Counted from the stretch's first letter, positions 17,053-26,337 are shown. The stretch: DNA of 64,000 bases from Burkholderia pseudomultivorans (GCF_902499075.1 NZ_CABVPP010000003.1:1-64000), one strand, 5' to 3'. Numbers and translations are program-made. Notes: generated by a model from the letters alone, not told the origin.

Positions 17053-19002
17053 ATGAGCCTCTCCGCGTCACGTCTGGTCCCGTTCCGTTTGCGCGTCGTC
17101 GGCGCGATCGCCGCCGGCGCGCTGTCGCTCGCCTCGTGCGGCGGCGTCGGCGAAAGCACGCCGCCGCAGGCCGATGCGACGCCGGCGGCGAAGCACCCGA
17201 ACATCCTGTACATCATGGCCGACGACCTCGGCTACTCCGACATCCATGCGTTCGGCGGCGAGATCGATACGCCGAACCTCGACGCGCTGGTCGCGTCGGG
17301 CCGCATCCTGTCGAACCACCATACGGGCACGGTGTGCGCGATCACGCGCGCGATGCTGATTTCAGGCACCGATCACCATCTGGTCGGCGAGGGCACGATG
17401 GGCGTGCCGACCGACGAGCGGCGCGGACTGCCCGGCTACGAGGGCTACCTGAACGACCGCGCGCTGTCGGTCGCGCAGCTGCTGAAGGATGCCGGCTACC
17501 ACACGTATATCGCGGGCAAGTGGCATATCGGCTCGGGGATCGTCGGCAGCGCGACCGGCAGCGGGCAGACGCCCGACCAGTGGGGCTTCGAGCGCAGCTA
17601 CGTGCTGCTCGGCGGCGCGGCGACCAACCACTTCGCGCACGAGCCGGCCGGCTCGTCGAACTACACCGAGGACGGCCGCTACGTGCAGCCGGGCCAGCCC
17701 GGGCAGCCGGGCGGCGCGGGCGGCAGCCCGGCCGTGTTCTATTCGACGAACTTCTATACGCAGAAGCTGATCGAGTACATCGATTCGAACCGGCAGGACG
17801 GCAAGCCGTTCTTCGCGTACGCGGCGTACACGTCGCCGCACTGGCCGCTGCAGGTGCCGGACCCGTGGCTGCACAAGTACGCGGGCGTCTACGATGCTGG
17901 CTACGACGCGATCCGCAACGCGCGGATCGCACGGCAAAAGGCGCTCGGCCTGATTCCGGCCGACTTCAAGCCGTTCGACGGCCTGCCCGAGACGACCACC
18001 GCGTCGCCCGCGACGGCGAACGACGGCACCGCGAACGCGAAGTACATCAGCGCCGTGCATTCGGCGGCCGACGGCTACAGCGACTACGGCGCGGGCAAGG
18101 TCGACAAGCGGTGGGCGAGCCTGTCGCCGGCCGAGCGCAAGGCGCAGGCGCGCTACATGGAGATCTATGCGGGGATGGTCGAGAACCTCGACTACAACAT
18201 CGGCCTGCTGATCCAGCACCTGAAGGACATCGGCGAGTACGACAACACCTTCATCATGTTCCAGTCGGACAACGGCGCGGAAGGCTGGCCGATCGATTCG
18301 GGCGCGGACCCGACCGCGACCGATACCGCGAACGCGCAGGAGCCGACCTATTCGGCGCTCGGCACCGACAACGGCAAGCAGAACGCGCAGCGGCTGCAGT
18401 ACGGGCTGCGCTGGGCCGAGGTCAGCGCGACGCCGTTCCGGCTCACGAAGGGTTATTCGGCCGAAGGCGGCGTATCGACGCCGACGATCGTCCATCTGCC
18501 GGGTCAGGCGCAGCAGTTGCCGACGCTGCGCGCGTTCACGCACGTGACCGACAACACCGCGACCTTCCTCGCGGTCGCGGGCGTCACGCCGCCGTCGCAG
18601 CCGGCGCCGCCGCTCGTCAATACGCTGACGGGCGTCGACCAGAACAAGGGCAAGGTCGTCTACAACAACCGCTACGTGTATCCGGTCACGGGCCAGTCGC
18701 TGCTGCCGGTGCTGACCGGCAGCGCCGCCGGCGAGGTGCATACGACGCCGTTCGGCGACGAAGCCTACGGCCGCGCGTACCTGCGCAGCGCCGACGGCCG
18801 CTGGAAGGCGCTGTGGACCGAACCGCCGCTCGGGCCGCTCGACGGGCACTGGCAGCTCTACGATCTCGCGTCGGACCGCGGCGAGACGACCGACGTGTCC
18901 GCGCAGAATCCGTCGGTGATCCAGACGCTGGTCGCCCAGTGGAAGACCTACATGAGCAACGTCGGCGGCGTCGAGCCGCTGCGTCCGCGCGGCTACTACT
19001 GA
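17053..19002 (+). CDS. Arylsulfatase family lipoprotein with atypical CAITR active-site motif
   Basis: Protein of 649 aa. The signal peptide ends in a lipobox (LASC, Cys29) with Gly at +2, so it is probably a periplasm-facing outer-membrane lipoprotein. The sulfatase core is intact: ILYIMADDLGYSD (metal site), the AGKWHIG block, FIMFQSDNGAEG (metal site), and an extended lid typical of the AtsA-like group. The formylglycine motif, normally C/S-x-P/A-x-R, reads Cys95-Ala-Ile-Thr-Arg99 (17335-17349): Ile replaces the Pro. Cys and Arg are kept, and a formylglycine-generating enzyme is encoded 10 bases downstream, so it is probably matured. Expected role: periplasmic hydrolysis of sulfate esters for sulfur supply. 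Confidence 0.9.
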   Translation: MSLSASRLVPFRLRVVGAIAAGALSLASCGGVGESTPPQADATPAAKHPNILYIMADDLGYSDIHAFGGEIDTPNLDALVASGRILSNHHTGTVCAITRAMLISGTDHHLVGEGTMGVPTDERRGLPGYEGYLNDRALSVAQLLKDAGYHTYIAGKWHIGSGIVGSATGSGQTPDQWGFERSYVLLGGAATNHFAHEPAGSSNYTEDGRYVQPGQPGQPGGAGGSPAVFYSTNFYTQKLIEYIDSNRQDGKPFFAYAAYTSPHWPLQVPDPWLHKYAGVYDAGYDAIRNARIARQKALGLIPADFKPFDGLPETTTASPATANDGTANAKYISAVHSAADGYSDYGAGKVDKRWASLSPAERKAQARYMEIYAGMVENLDYNIGLLIQHLKDIGEYDNTFIMFQSDNGAEGWPIDSGADPTATDTANAQEPTYSALGTDNGKQNAQRLQYGLRWAEVSATPFRLTKGYSAEGGVSTPTIVHLPGQAQQLPTLRAFTHVTDNTATFLAVAGVTPPSQPAPPLVNTLTGVDQNKGKVVYNNRYVYPVTGQSLLPVLTGSAAGEVHTTPFGDEAYGRAYLRSADGRWKALWTEPPLGPLDGHWQLYDLASDRGETTDVSAQNPSVIQTLVAQWKTYMSNVGGVEPLRPRGYY

Positions 19003-19012
19003 GGATCGGGCG

Positions 19013-20056
19013 ATGCGGTTCTGGACGATCGGCGCGGCGGGCGGCGTCGCGTTGTTTGCCGCGGCGTTCGCGGCCGGCTATGCGCATTCGCCGGCGTCGC
19101 CGGACAGCGCGTTCGACGGCGCGAATCGCGGCCGTGCGCTCGCGCCGCTCGGCTCGGAGCGGCAGTGCGAGCGCTATTCGGGAGTGCCGGCGAACTGGCG
19201 CGACGATCCGAAGGCCGGGATGGTGCACCTGGCCGGCGGCGCATTCGTGTTCGGCAGCACGCGCGGCTACGCGGACGAGCGGCCGTCCGGCGACGGCAGG
19301 ACGCGCGTCGGCGGGTTCTGGATCGACCAGACCGACGTGACGGTCGCGCAGTTCGCCGCGTTCGTGCAGGCGACCGGCTACGTGACCGAGGCCGAGCAGC
19401 AGGGCGGCGCGGCCGTGTTCCACGTGCCGACGCGCGACGAGCTGAATGCGCGCGACCTCGCCTGGTGGTCGTGGGTGAAGGGCGCGTCGTGGCGTCATCC
19501 GCGCGGTCCCGGCAGCGCTATCGACGGGCGCGGCAACCTGCCGGTCACGCTCGTCACGCAGCGCGATGCGCTCGCCTACGCGCACTGGCTCGGCCGCGAC
19601 CTGCCGACCGAGGCCGAATGGGAATACGCGGGCAAGGCCGGCCGCGACGACGCGTCGCTCGACGCGGCGCCGCGCGACGCGCAGGGCAAGCCGGCCGCGA
19701 ACTACTGGCAGGGGCCGTTTCCGGTGCTCGACACGGCGGAGGACGGCCATGCGGGGCTCGCGCCGGTCGGCTGCTATGCGGCGAACGGCTTCCGGCTCTA
19801 CGACATGATCGGCAATGCATGGGAGTGGACCAAGGACGTCTACACCGGTCCGCACCAGTCGCATACGAACGGCGACACGGCGGCCGTCGCACCGGCGACG
19901 CGCCGGCACGATACGCCGATGGTCATCAAGGGCGGCTCGTTCCTGTGCTCGCGCGACTATTGCGTGCGCTACCGCGCGTCGTCGCGCGAGCAGCAGGAAG
20001 CCGATCTCGGCGCGTCGCACATCGGGTTCCGCACGATCCTGAGGGATGCATCGTGA
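19013..20056 (+). CDS. Formylglycine-generating enzyme (SUMF1/FGE) with N-terminal membrane anchor
   Basis: Protein of 347 aa. An N-terminal hydrophobic segment (residues 4-23) acts as anchor or signal peptide. The FGE-sulfatase domain (about 65-345) follows: MVHLAGGAFVFGSTRG, FWIDQTDVTVAQFAAFV, LPTEAEWEYAGKAG, GFRLYDMIGNAWEWTKDVY and GGSFLCSRDYCVRYR. Cys312 and Cys317 sit in the same five-residue spacing as the catalytic pair of human FGE, so it looks active. It starts 10 bases after the sulfatase stop. The FGE appears exported like its substrate, so maturation may occur at the outer face of the inner membrane. The stop overlaps the next gene (GTGA). Confidence 0.9.
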   Translation: MRFWTIGAAGGVALFAAAFAAGYAHSPASPDSAFDGANRGRALAPLGSERQCERYSGVPANWRDDPKAGMVHLAGGAFVFGSTRGYADERPSGDGRTRVGGFWIDQTDVTVAQFAAFVQATGYVTEAEQQGGAAVFHVPTRDELNARDLAWWSWVKGASWRHPRGPGSAIDGRGNLPVTLVTQRDALAYAHWLGRDLPTEAEWEYAGKAGRDDASLDAAPRDAQGKPAANYWQGPFPVLDTAEDGHAGLAPVGCYAANGFRLYDMIGNAWEWTKDVYTGPHQSHTNGDTAAVAPATRRHDTPMVIKGGSFLCSRDYCVRYRASSREQQEADLGASHIGFRTILRDAS

Positions 20057-20868
20057 CGCGCATCGGGAATGGCATCGCGGTATTGCTGTTGACCGTCGCG
20101 GGTTTTGCCGGGTTTGCGCCGGGTGTCGCGCAGGCAGCGGAGGCCGGCGCGCCGCGCGTGCGGGTCGGCGTGACGCGCGGCGTACACGCGCAGATCATGG
20201 ACGAAGTGAAACGGGTCGCCGCGTCGCGCGGGCTCGACATCGATGTCGTCGAATTCGGCGACGCGTCGCGCATCGACGCCGCGCTGGCCGACGGCCGCAT
20301 CGATGCGGCGAGCTTCGAGGACGCGCAGCAGCTCGCGGCGACGCGTCGCGCGAACGGCTATGCGCTGACCGAAGTCGCGCCGACCGTCACGCTGCCGATG
20401 GCGCTCTATTCGCGCAAGCTGACGAGCCTGAACGCGTTGCAGCCGGGCGCGACCGTCGCGATCCCGGCCGACCCGCGCGGGATGGCGCGTGCGCTGATCC
20501 TGCTGCAGAACGACACGCTGCTGACGCTGCGCGAACGGGCCGGCCTGCATCCGACGCTGCGCGACGTGACGGGCAACCGGCTCGGGCTGAAGCTCGTCGC
20601 ACTGCGCGGCGACCGCCTCTACGCGGCGCTCGATACGGCCGCGTTCGTCGCGATCGACAACGACGACGCAACGCGCGCCGGCCTGCAACCCGCACGCGAC
20701 AGCATCGGCATCGAGGACGCGCGCTCGCCGTATGCGAACGTGCTGACGGTGCGCGACGCCGATCGCGCGAAGCCGTGGGTCGCGCAGCTCGTCGCCGCGT
20801 ATCACTCCGACGACGTCGCGCGCTTCATCCTGACGCGCTACCAGGACTCGGTGCGACGGCCGTGGTAG
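20053..20868 (+). CDS. MetQ/NlpA-like substrate-binding protein
   Basis: Protein of 271 aa starting at GTG 20053, overlapping the FGE stop. A signal peptide (residues 1-31, cut after AQA) without a lipobox is followed by a binding-protein fold: RVRVGVTRGVHAQIMDEVKRVAASRGLDIDVVEF, then PMALYSRKLTSLNALQPGATVAIPADPRGMARALILLQ, ending YHSDDVARFILTRYQDSVRRPW. This is the NlpA family (MetQ and relatives), which binds methionine or related compounds. No MetN or MetI gene is nearby. Its tight coupling to sulfatase and FGE suggests it binds a sulfur-containing ligand, or serves the sulfatase pathway in another way (inference). Confidence 0.8.
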   Translation: MTRIGNGIAVLLLTVAGFAGFAPGVAQAAEAGAPRVRVGVTRGVHAQIMDEVKRVAASRGLDIDVVEFGDASRIDAALADGRIDAASFEDAQQLAATRRANGYALTEVAPTVTLPMALYSRKLTSLNALQPGATVAIPADPRGMARALILLQNDTLLTLRERAGLHPTLRDVTGNRLGLKLVALRGDRLYAALDTAAFVAIDNDDATRAGLQPARDSIGIEDARSPYANVLTVRDADRAKPWVAQLVAAYHSDDVARFILTRYQDSVRRPW

Positions 20869-21827
20869 ACACGTACGCGCTGGCCTGCAATGCATGCGGC
20901 CGCTGCTGCAACAGCGCGCCGACGCTGTCGCTGCGCGAGCTGTTCCGGCATCGGCAACGCTTCGTCGGCGCGCTGACGATTCATCGCGTGCCGAAGCGGC
21001 GGATCGGCGAGCGCTGGCTGGCGGGCGGCCGCGAACATCTGCTCGATGCGGACGACGTTGCGGCCTGCGATGCGCTTGCGGATACGCTGTTCCATCGTGT
21101 CGGCGGCGCGTGCGGCGATTGGCTCGCGCTGACGCTGCAGGGCTACGACTATCCGTCGCTGGGCCGCTGTCCGGCGCTGGCCGACGACGGCCGGTGCAGC
21201 GTACATGCCGACAAACCGTCGATCTGCGGCGCGGTGCCGCTCGATCCGATGCTGCCGGACCGGCTGCAGCCGCAGGTGCTTGCCGGGCGGCGTGCGGAAG
21301 CGGCGTGGCTGGGCGCGCAGTGCATTGTCGGCGATGCACGTGCGGCGGATGCGGCGTTCGCGACGCCGCTGCTGACGGCGGGGCGCATCGCCGATCGCGC
21401 GGCGCTCGATGCGTATCGCGATGCGCTCGTGTTCGAGCGCGCGGTGTGGCGCGACGCGGTGTCCGCGTCGCTGCTCGGCGACGGGAAGGCGGGGAGCGAT
21501 CTGACGACGCGGCTCGCGCCCGGCGCTTACCTGACCATGTCGATGGTGCCCGTGCTGCTGGCGGTCGCGTCGATCTCCGCGCATTGCCGCGCGCTGTGCA
21601 TCGATTTCATCGGCGCTCAGCTCGCGCTGATCGATGCGCGCGTCGACGCGGCGCTCGCACGCCGTCGTCTCGACGACCGGCCCGCGACACGCGAACTGCG
21701 CGCGTTCGCGCAGGCTTTCGAGCGCGCGCGGCAGGCGCTGGTCGCGATGCCGGCGCCTGCCGCCGGCGCGAACGACGATGCCGCGCGCATCGAGGGCTGG
21801 CTCGGCGCCGAACCGCTTGCGACGTGA
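20862..21827 (+). CDS. YkgJ-type cysteine-cluster protein
   Basis: Protein of 321 aa starting at GTG 20862, overlapping the previous stop by 7 bases. The N-terminus has CNACGRCCNSAP, and further cysteines follow in GRCPALADDGRCSVHADKPSICGAVPLDP. This is the CxxCxxCC ... C ... C ... P.IC pattern of the YkgJ/UPF0153 zinc- or iron-chelating family. The C-terminal half is helical and Ala-rich with no recognised domain. YkgJ proteins are poorly understood; some are linked to Fe-S or radical-SAM maturation. It ends the sulfatase-FGE-SBP operon and may share its regulation. Function here is unknown. Confidence 0.78.
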   Translation: MVDTYALACNACGRCCNSAPTLSLRELFRHRQRFVGALTIHRVPKRRIGERWLAGGREHLLDADDVAACDALADTLFHRVGGACGDWLALTLQGYDYPSLGRCPALADDGRCSVHADKPSICGAVPLDPMLPDRLQPQVLAGRRAEAAWLGAQCIVGDARAADAAFATPLLTAGRIADRAALDAYRDALVFERAVWRDAVSASLLGDGKAGSDLTTRLAPGAYLTMSMVPVLLAVASISAHCRALCIDFIGAQLALIDARVDAALARRRLDDRPATRELRAFAQAFERARQALVAMPAPAAGANDDAARIEGWLGAEPLAT

Positions 21828-21892
21828 CGGGCGCGGCGCGCCGCGCATGCCTTACACTCGACGCTCTTTCCATCGTGTCGGACGAGGCGCAC

Positions 21893-22219
21893 ATGTACGC
21901 ATCGACTTTCATCTTTCGGGCCGGTCGGTATGACGACGAGTTTCACCGGCTCGACCGGCAGATCGCCGACCTCGCGCGCGCGACGCCCGGCTATCTCGGC
22001 GAGGAGACGTGGGAGAACGTCGAGGCGGGGCTGATCCAGAACGTCTACTACTGGGAATCGGAAGAAGCGCTGCAGCAGTTGATGCGGGATCCTGCGCATC
22101 GGGAGGCGAAGGCGAAGCAGGCGCGCTGGCTGGACGGCTATCGCGTCGTGATCGCGAAGGTGCTGCGCGAGTACGGGGACGGCAATCTCGCGAAGCCGCA
22201 TACGGGTCAGTCCGCGTAA
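21893..22219 (+). CDS. ABM-domain (antibiotic biosynthesis monooxygenase-like) small protein
   Basis: Protein of 108 aa. The dimeric alpha/beta-barrel pattern is visible: YASTFIFRAGRYDDEFHRLDRQIADLARATPGYLGEETWENVEAGLIQNVYYWESEEALQQLMRDPAHREAKAKQARWLDGYRVVIAKV. The Trp-His-rich second half matches YdhR/ABM-type proteins, which degrade small aromatics or haem or act as binding proteins. A 65-base gap with a weak promoter-like stretch separates it from the YkgJ gene, so it may be independent. Substrate unknown. Confidence 0.75.
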   Translation: MYASTFIFRAGRYDDEFHRLDRQIADLARATPGYLGEETWENVEAGLIQNVYYWESEEALQQLMRDPAHREAKAKQARWLDGYRVVIAKVLREYGDGNLAKPHTGQSA

Positions 22220-22226
22220 GCGAAAC

Positions 22227-22250
22227 CGGGCGTCCGCGCTGCGGCGCCCG
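22227..22250 (+). terminator. Hairpin after the ABM-domain gene
   Basis: CGGGCG (22227-22232) pairs with CGCCCG (22245-22250), extended by CCGC/GCGG inside the loop. It starts 8 bases after the stop codon. No clear U-tract follows. Confidence 0.5.
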
Positions 22251-22490
22251 ATGATGTCATCGAGATGATGTGACGGCGTCAATTCGCGTACGCAATGCCG
22301 ACGGATTGTTTTCATTCGCATTGCATATAAAAACGATCCTGAAAAAATGCGAACGCGGCGCCCGCATTCCGGTTTACCCGATGCCGGGCGCAATCAATTT
22401 TTCATCAAGCATGGCTAAGGTGGCGAGGCTTTCCGTCGTCAGCCTGTCCTCCAACATTTCTTCCCACTCGATGTCGTACGGAGCCTTTCC

Positions 22491-24179
22491 ATGCCCAACC
22501 TCGCCATGTCCGCGATGCGCCGCCGTGCGCTGCGCGCCCGCACCGTTCCCGCCGTTGCCCTGACGCTGATCGCCGTCAGTATCGGCGCGCAAGCCGCGCC
22601 GGATGCCGACGGCAACACCGGCCGTTTCGTGCCGGGCTTCCTGGTGCTCAGTCGCAGCGTCTACGACAACCTGTCGGCCAACGTCCAGCCCGGCGCGATC
22701 CTGCCGCCGAACTGCGCGCAGACCACCGGCGGGTGCGGCGCGGCGACCGGCGCGCCAAACGACGGCACGTATCCGTACGTGTGGAACAACGATCTCTACG
22801 ACGGCAGCTTCGGCATCACGTCGCGCATCTTCCTCGACCAGATCACGCCGGCGGGCGGCCTCGTCAGCACGCTCGAAGTGCCGAACAGCCTGCAGAAGGG
22901 TTTTGCGCACGACCAGCTGGTGACCAGCTTCAGCTCGAAGTCCGAACTCGGGCTGCACCTGTCCGCCGACGGCAACTACCTGACGTTCATGGGCTACGTC
23001 GCGCCGGTCGACACGATCGACGCGTCGAACTCGAATACGCCGGACGTGGTCGACAAGACGAATCCGGTCGGGCAGAACTTCTATCGCGCGGTGGCGCGCG
23101 TCGATCGTCACGGGCACTTCCGTTTCACCGAGACCAACGCGTACAGCGGCAACAACGGACGCGCGGCAATCCTGAACAATCTCGGCGGCCGCGACATCTA
23201 CTACACGTCGGGCAATGCCGGCAACGGCGCGAATCCGCAGCCGCACGGCGTGATCCTCGGCGCGGGCGCCCAGTTCATCGACGCATCGAAGCATCATGAA
23301 GCGCAGCAGAACCCGGGCGCGCCGACGCCGCTCGCGAGCTTCTCGGTCACGCAGCTCGGCGCGAAGGCCGACAAGATCGGCAAGGACGACAACTTCCGCG
23401 GGATCGCGGTGCACGACAACGTCGTGTACTACACGAAGGGCAGCGGCAGCAACGGCGTGAATACCGTGTACTTCGTCGATACGACGGGCGCCGCGTGCCC
23501 GTCGGGTGTCGGCGTGCCGTCGCCGAAGGCCGCGCTGCCGACCGCGCCGCTCGCGTTCAACCCCGCCACGCTGCAGACGACGGGGCTGCCGAGCAACATG
23601 TGCGTGCTGGCCGGCTTCCCGTCGACGCCGAACAAGAGTGCGACGACGCTGTCCTATCCGTTCGGGATCTGGTTCGCCGACGCGAACACGCTGTATGTCG
23701 CCGACGAGGGCGACGGCTACACGGGCGGCCAGGACCTGTATTCGCACGCGGCGGCGCAGACCGGCGCGGGTCTGCAGAAGTGGGTATACGACGCGACCGC
23801 GAAGCAATGGAAGCTGGCGTACACGCTGCAGAACGGCCTGAATCTCGGTACGCCGTATTCGGTGGCCGGCTACCCGACCGGCAACAATGCGGCGACAGGG
23901 TTGCCGTGGGCGCCGGCGACGGACGGCCTGCGCAACCTGACGGGCCGCGTCGAACCCGACGGCACGGTCACGATCTGGGCGATCACGTCGACGGTCAGCG
24001 GCAACGGCGACGTCGGCGCGGACCCGAACCGGCTGGTCGCGGTGCGCGACGTGCTGCGCAATACGAGCGCGTCGGCGGCCGCGCACGAGCAGTTCGCGGT
24101 GTTGCGGACGGCGAAGTTCGCGGAAGTGCTGCGCGGCGTCGAGTTCGCGCCGGGCACCGATCCGGGCCGGTCGCACTGA
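22491..24179 (+). CDS. Secreted protein of unknown function, beta-propeller-like
   Basis: Protein of 562 aa. A signal peptide (about residues 1-36, cut near AQA) is followed by a mature region rich in Gly, Asn, Asp and Thr. Repeated phrases resemble propeller blades: GLHLSADGNYLTFMGYVAPVD, NFRGIAVHDNVVYYTKGSGSNGVNTVYFVD, PFGIWFADANTLYVADEGDGYTG, GRVEPDGTVTIWAIT. The ...NTLYVADEG... phrase recalls NHL/SMP-30-type propellers. A paired Cys segment (NCAQTTGGC) lies near the N-terminus. I do not recognise a characterised family. The preceding 271 bases contain A/T-rich promoter-like sequence, so it is probably transcribed alone. Likely periplasmic or extracellular. Confidence 0.75.
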   Translation: MPNLAMSAMRRRALRARTVPAVALTLIAVSIGAQAAPDADGNTGRFVPGFLVLSRSVYDNLSANVQPGAILPPNCAQTTGGCGAATGAPNDGTYPYVWNNDLYDGSFGITSRIFLDQITPAGGLVSTLEVPNSLQKGFAHDQLVTSFSSKSELGLHLSADGNYLTFMGYVAPVDTIDASNSNTPDVVDKTNPVGQNFYRAVARVDRHGHFRFTETNAYSGNNGRAAILNNLGGRDIYYTSGNAGNGANPQPHGVILGAGAQFIDASKHHEAQQNPGAPTPLASFSVTQLGAKADKIGKDDNFRGIAVHDNVVYYTKGSGSNGVNTVYFVDTTGAACPSGVGVPSPKAALPTAPLAFNPATLQTTGLPSNMCVLAGFPSTPNKSATTLSYPFGIWFADANTLYVADEGDGYTGGQDLYSHAAAQTGAGLQKWVYDATAKQWKLAYTLQNGLNLGTPYSVAGYPTGNNAATGLPWAPATDGLRNLTGRVEPDGTVTIWAITSTVSGNGDVGADPNRLVAVRDVLRNTSASAAAHEQFAVLRTAKFAEVLRGVEFAPGTDPGRSH

Positions 24180-24250
24180 CCGGCGCGATTGCGGGCAATC
24201 CGCGCGGCAACGTCGAACCGGTCGATCGGGGCGACAGCGCTTGTCGCGCC

Positions 24251-25183
24251 TCACAGCGCTTCGACGAGCCGCCGGTTGCTCTTCTCGCAGTACTCGTGAC
24301 ACGCCGCGCGCGCGGCGATCGACGCGCCGTGCACGAACCGCGGCGCGTCGGCGCGCCGCGACATCGACACGACGATCGACGGCGGCGACGGCTGCAGCGG
24401 CAGTTCGACCACTTCGCCGCTTTCGATCAGCGCATCGACAAACAACCCGGGAATCGCCGCGACGCCGAACCCGTCGCGCACGAGCTGCACGATCACCGAG
24501 ATCGACGGCGACCCGGTGATCCGCGTTTCCGACAACGGCACGCCGTGCGCGTGCGCGAGCGTGCGCACGATGTCCTCCAGCGCGCGGTGGGGCGCGGTGC
24601 CGCGCCCGTAGGTCAGGATCGGCTGCCGCAGCACCTGCCGCGCGAGGCCCGTGCGCGTATTCGGCAGCAGCCCCGCGCGCGCGATCCAGCGCACCGGATA
24701 GTTCGCGAGCGCGTCGCAGACGACCGATGCCTCGTCGCTGCCCTCGACGCGGATGATCAGGTCGAGCTCGCCCGCCATCAGTCTGCGCTGCAGCACGACG
24801 CTGACGTCGACGGTCAGGTCGATCTCGAGCTGCGGATAGTCGGCCGCGAGGCGGCGCAGATAGTGCGGCAGCCAGCTGTGCACGACCGTCTCGATCACGC
24901 CGAGCCGCAGCTTGCCGCGCAGCGCGCTTTCGCCGGACGCGGCCGCCTGCAGTTCGTGCGTCGCCTCGACGACGGCCTGCGCATAGCCGAGCAGGTACTC
25001 GCCATTCGGCGTGAGCCGGAATTCGCGGCTGTCGCGATCGACGAGGACGGTCTGCAGTTCGTCCTCGAGCGCCTTGATGCGCTGCGAGATCGCGGCCGGC
25101 GTCGCGTGCAGCGCGGCGGCCGTCGTGCGGAAATTGCGCAGTTTCGCGAGCGTGACGAAGGTTTCGAGGAAACGCGTGTTCAT
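24251..25183 (-). CDS. LysR-type transcriptional regulator
   Basis: Protein of 310 aa beginning MNTRFLETFVTLAKLRNFRTTAAALHATPAAISQRIKALE, a complete LysR helix-turn-helix. An effector-binding domain follows (GKLRLGVIETVVHSWLPHYLRRLAADYP...). It is divergent from the DUF1445-MFS-oxoprolinase operon across 190 bases and is its likely regulator. The effector could be D-glutamate or 5-oxoproline (inference from the neighbours). Confidence 0.9.
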   Translation of the reverse strand: MNTRFLETFVTLAKLRNFRTTAAALHATPAAISQRIKALEDELQTVLVDRDSREFRLTPNGEYLLGYAQAVVEATHELQAAASGESALRGKLRLGVIETVVHSWLPHYLRRLAADYPQLEIDLTVDVSVVLQRRLMAGELDLIIRVEGSDEASVVCDALANYPVRWIARAGLLPNTRTGLARQVLRQPILTYGRGTAPHRALEDIVRTLAHAHGVPLSETRITGSPSISVIVQLVRDGFGVAAIPGLFVDALIESGEVVELPLQPSPPSIVVSMSRRADAPRFVHGASIAARAACHEYCEKSNRRLVEAL

Positions 25184-25373
25184 GGCGATCGGAAAAGCGG
25201 TGGGCGCGCAGCTTGCCCGCGACGAAAACTGAACGAAACCCGGGGAAAACCCCGAGAGTTGTTAAGAGATTCTATACAGGAAGCGCAAAAAAACTCGTTG
25301 GCGACAAATTTTTTTCTTTTCTATTCTTCGCCGTATCCGATGACGCATCCCGTCATCCTGCCGACTTCCCGAT

Positions 25374-26162
25374 ATGCCGATGAATACGATGACGCCTTCC
25401 GAATTTCGCCAGTCCGTGCGCCGCGGCGCCTTCCGCGGCCCGACCGCCGGCCAGTGCGGCCCGTTCGCGCAAGCGAATCTCGCGATCCTGCCCGACGCGT
25501 ACGCGCACGATTTCCTGCGCTTCTGCCAGGCGAACCCGAAGGCCTGCCCGCTGCTCGGCGTCGGCGAACCGGGCGCATTCCGGCTCGACGGGCTCGGCGA
25601 CGATCTCGACATCCGCACCGACGTGCCGAGCTACAACGTGTATCGCGATGGCCGGCTGACCGAGCGTGTCGAATCGCTCGACGCGCTGTGGCGCGACGAT
25701 TTCGTCGTGTTCGCGATCGGCTGTTCGTTCTCGTTCGAGGACATGCTGGCGCGCGAAGGCATCGCGCTGCGCCATGTCGAGGAGGGCCGCAACGTGCCGA
25801 TGTACCGCACGTCGATCCCGAACCGTCGCGCGGGCATCTTCGGCGGCCAGCTGGTCGTGTCGATGCGGCCGATGCGCGGCGCCGACGCGATCCGCGCGGT
25901 GCAGATCACGAGCCGTTTTCCGGGCGTGCACGGCGCGCCGATCCATATCGGCCATCCGCAGGAGCTGGGCATCGCCGATCTCGGCGCGCCCGATTTCGGC
26001 GACGCCGTGACGATCCGCGACGGCGAGCTGCCGGTGTTCTGGGCGTGCGGCGTGACGCCGCAGACCGCGCTGATGGACGCGAAGCTGCCGCTCGCGATCG
26101 CGCATACGCCCGGCCACATGCTGATGACCGACATCACGAACGCGTCGCTGGCCGTGTTCTGA
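25374..26162 (+). CDS. DUF1445 hydro-lyase / D-glutamate cyclase-like protein
   Basis: Protein of 262 aa, the standard length. Conserved blocks of the DUF1445 (PF07286) family are present: [123 protein letters not shown] and [11 protein letters not shown]. Mammalian D-glutamate cyclase, which converts D-glutamate to 5-oxo-D-proline, contains this domain; bacterial members are often labelled putative hydro-lyases. An oxoprolinase-type gene in the same operon supports the cyclase reading. Start: ATG 25374; a second ATG three codons later is equally possible. Confidence 0.82.
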   Translation: MPMNTMTPSEFRQSVRRGAFRGPTAGQCGPFAQANLAILPDAYAHDFLRFCQANPKACPLLGVGEPGAFRLDGLGDDLDIRTDVPSYNVYRDGRLTERVESLDALWRDDFVVFAIGCSFSFEDMLAREGIALRHVEEGRNVPMYRTSIPNRRAGIFGGQLVVSMRPMRGADAIRAVQITSRFPGVHGAPIHIGHPQELGIADLGAPDFGDAVTIRDGELPVFWACGVTPQTALMDAKLPLAIAHTPGHMLMTDITNASLAVF

Positions 26163-26337
26163 CGCAATACCGCGGCGGCCCGCGCGGCCGTCGTCCCGAC
26201 TACGTCGCGGCCCGCCGCCGCGACAGCAAGACGATCCGCCCGACCGGAGGGCGGCGCGCATCCGCGGCCCGGCGCCGCGCACGGCGCGTGCACGCCACGA
26301 CTCGATTTTGACCGCGCATTTCAACAGGAGATTGACC

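Noticed and set aside
23495-26311. 938-codon open frame on the plus strand
   Set aside because: Runs across parts of the secreted-protein gene, antisense to a LysR gene and into the DUF1445 gene; Arg/Ala-rich translation with no domain. A high-GC shadow.
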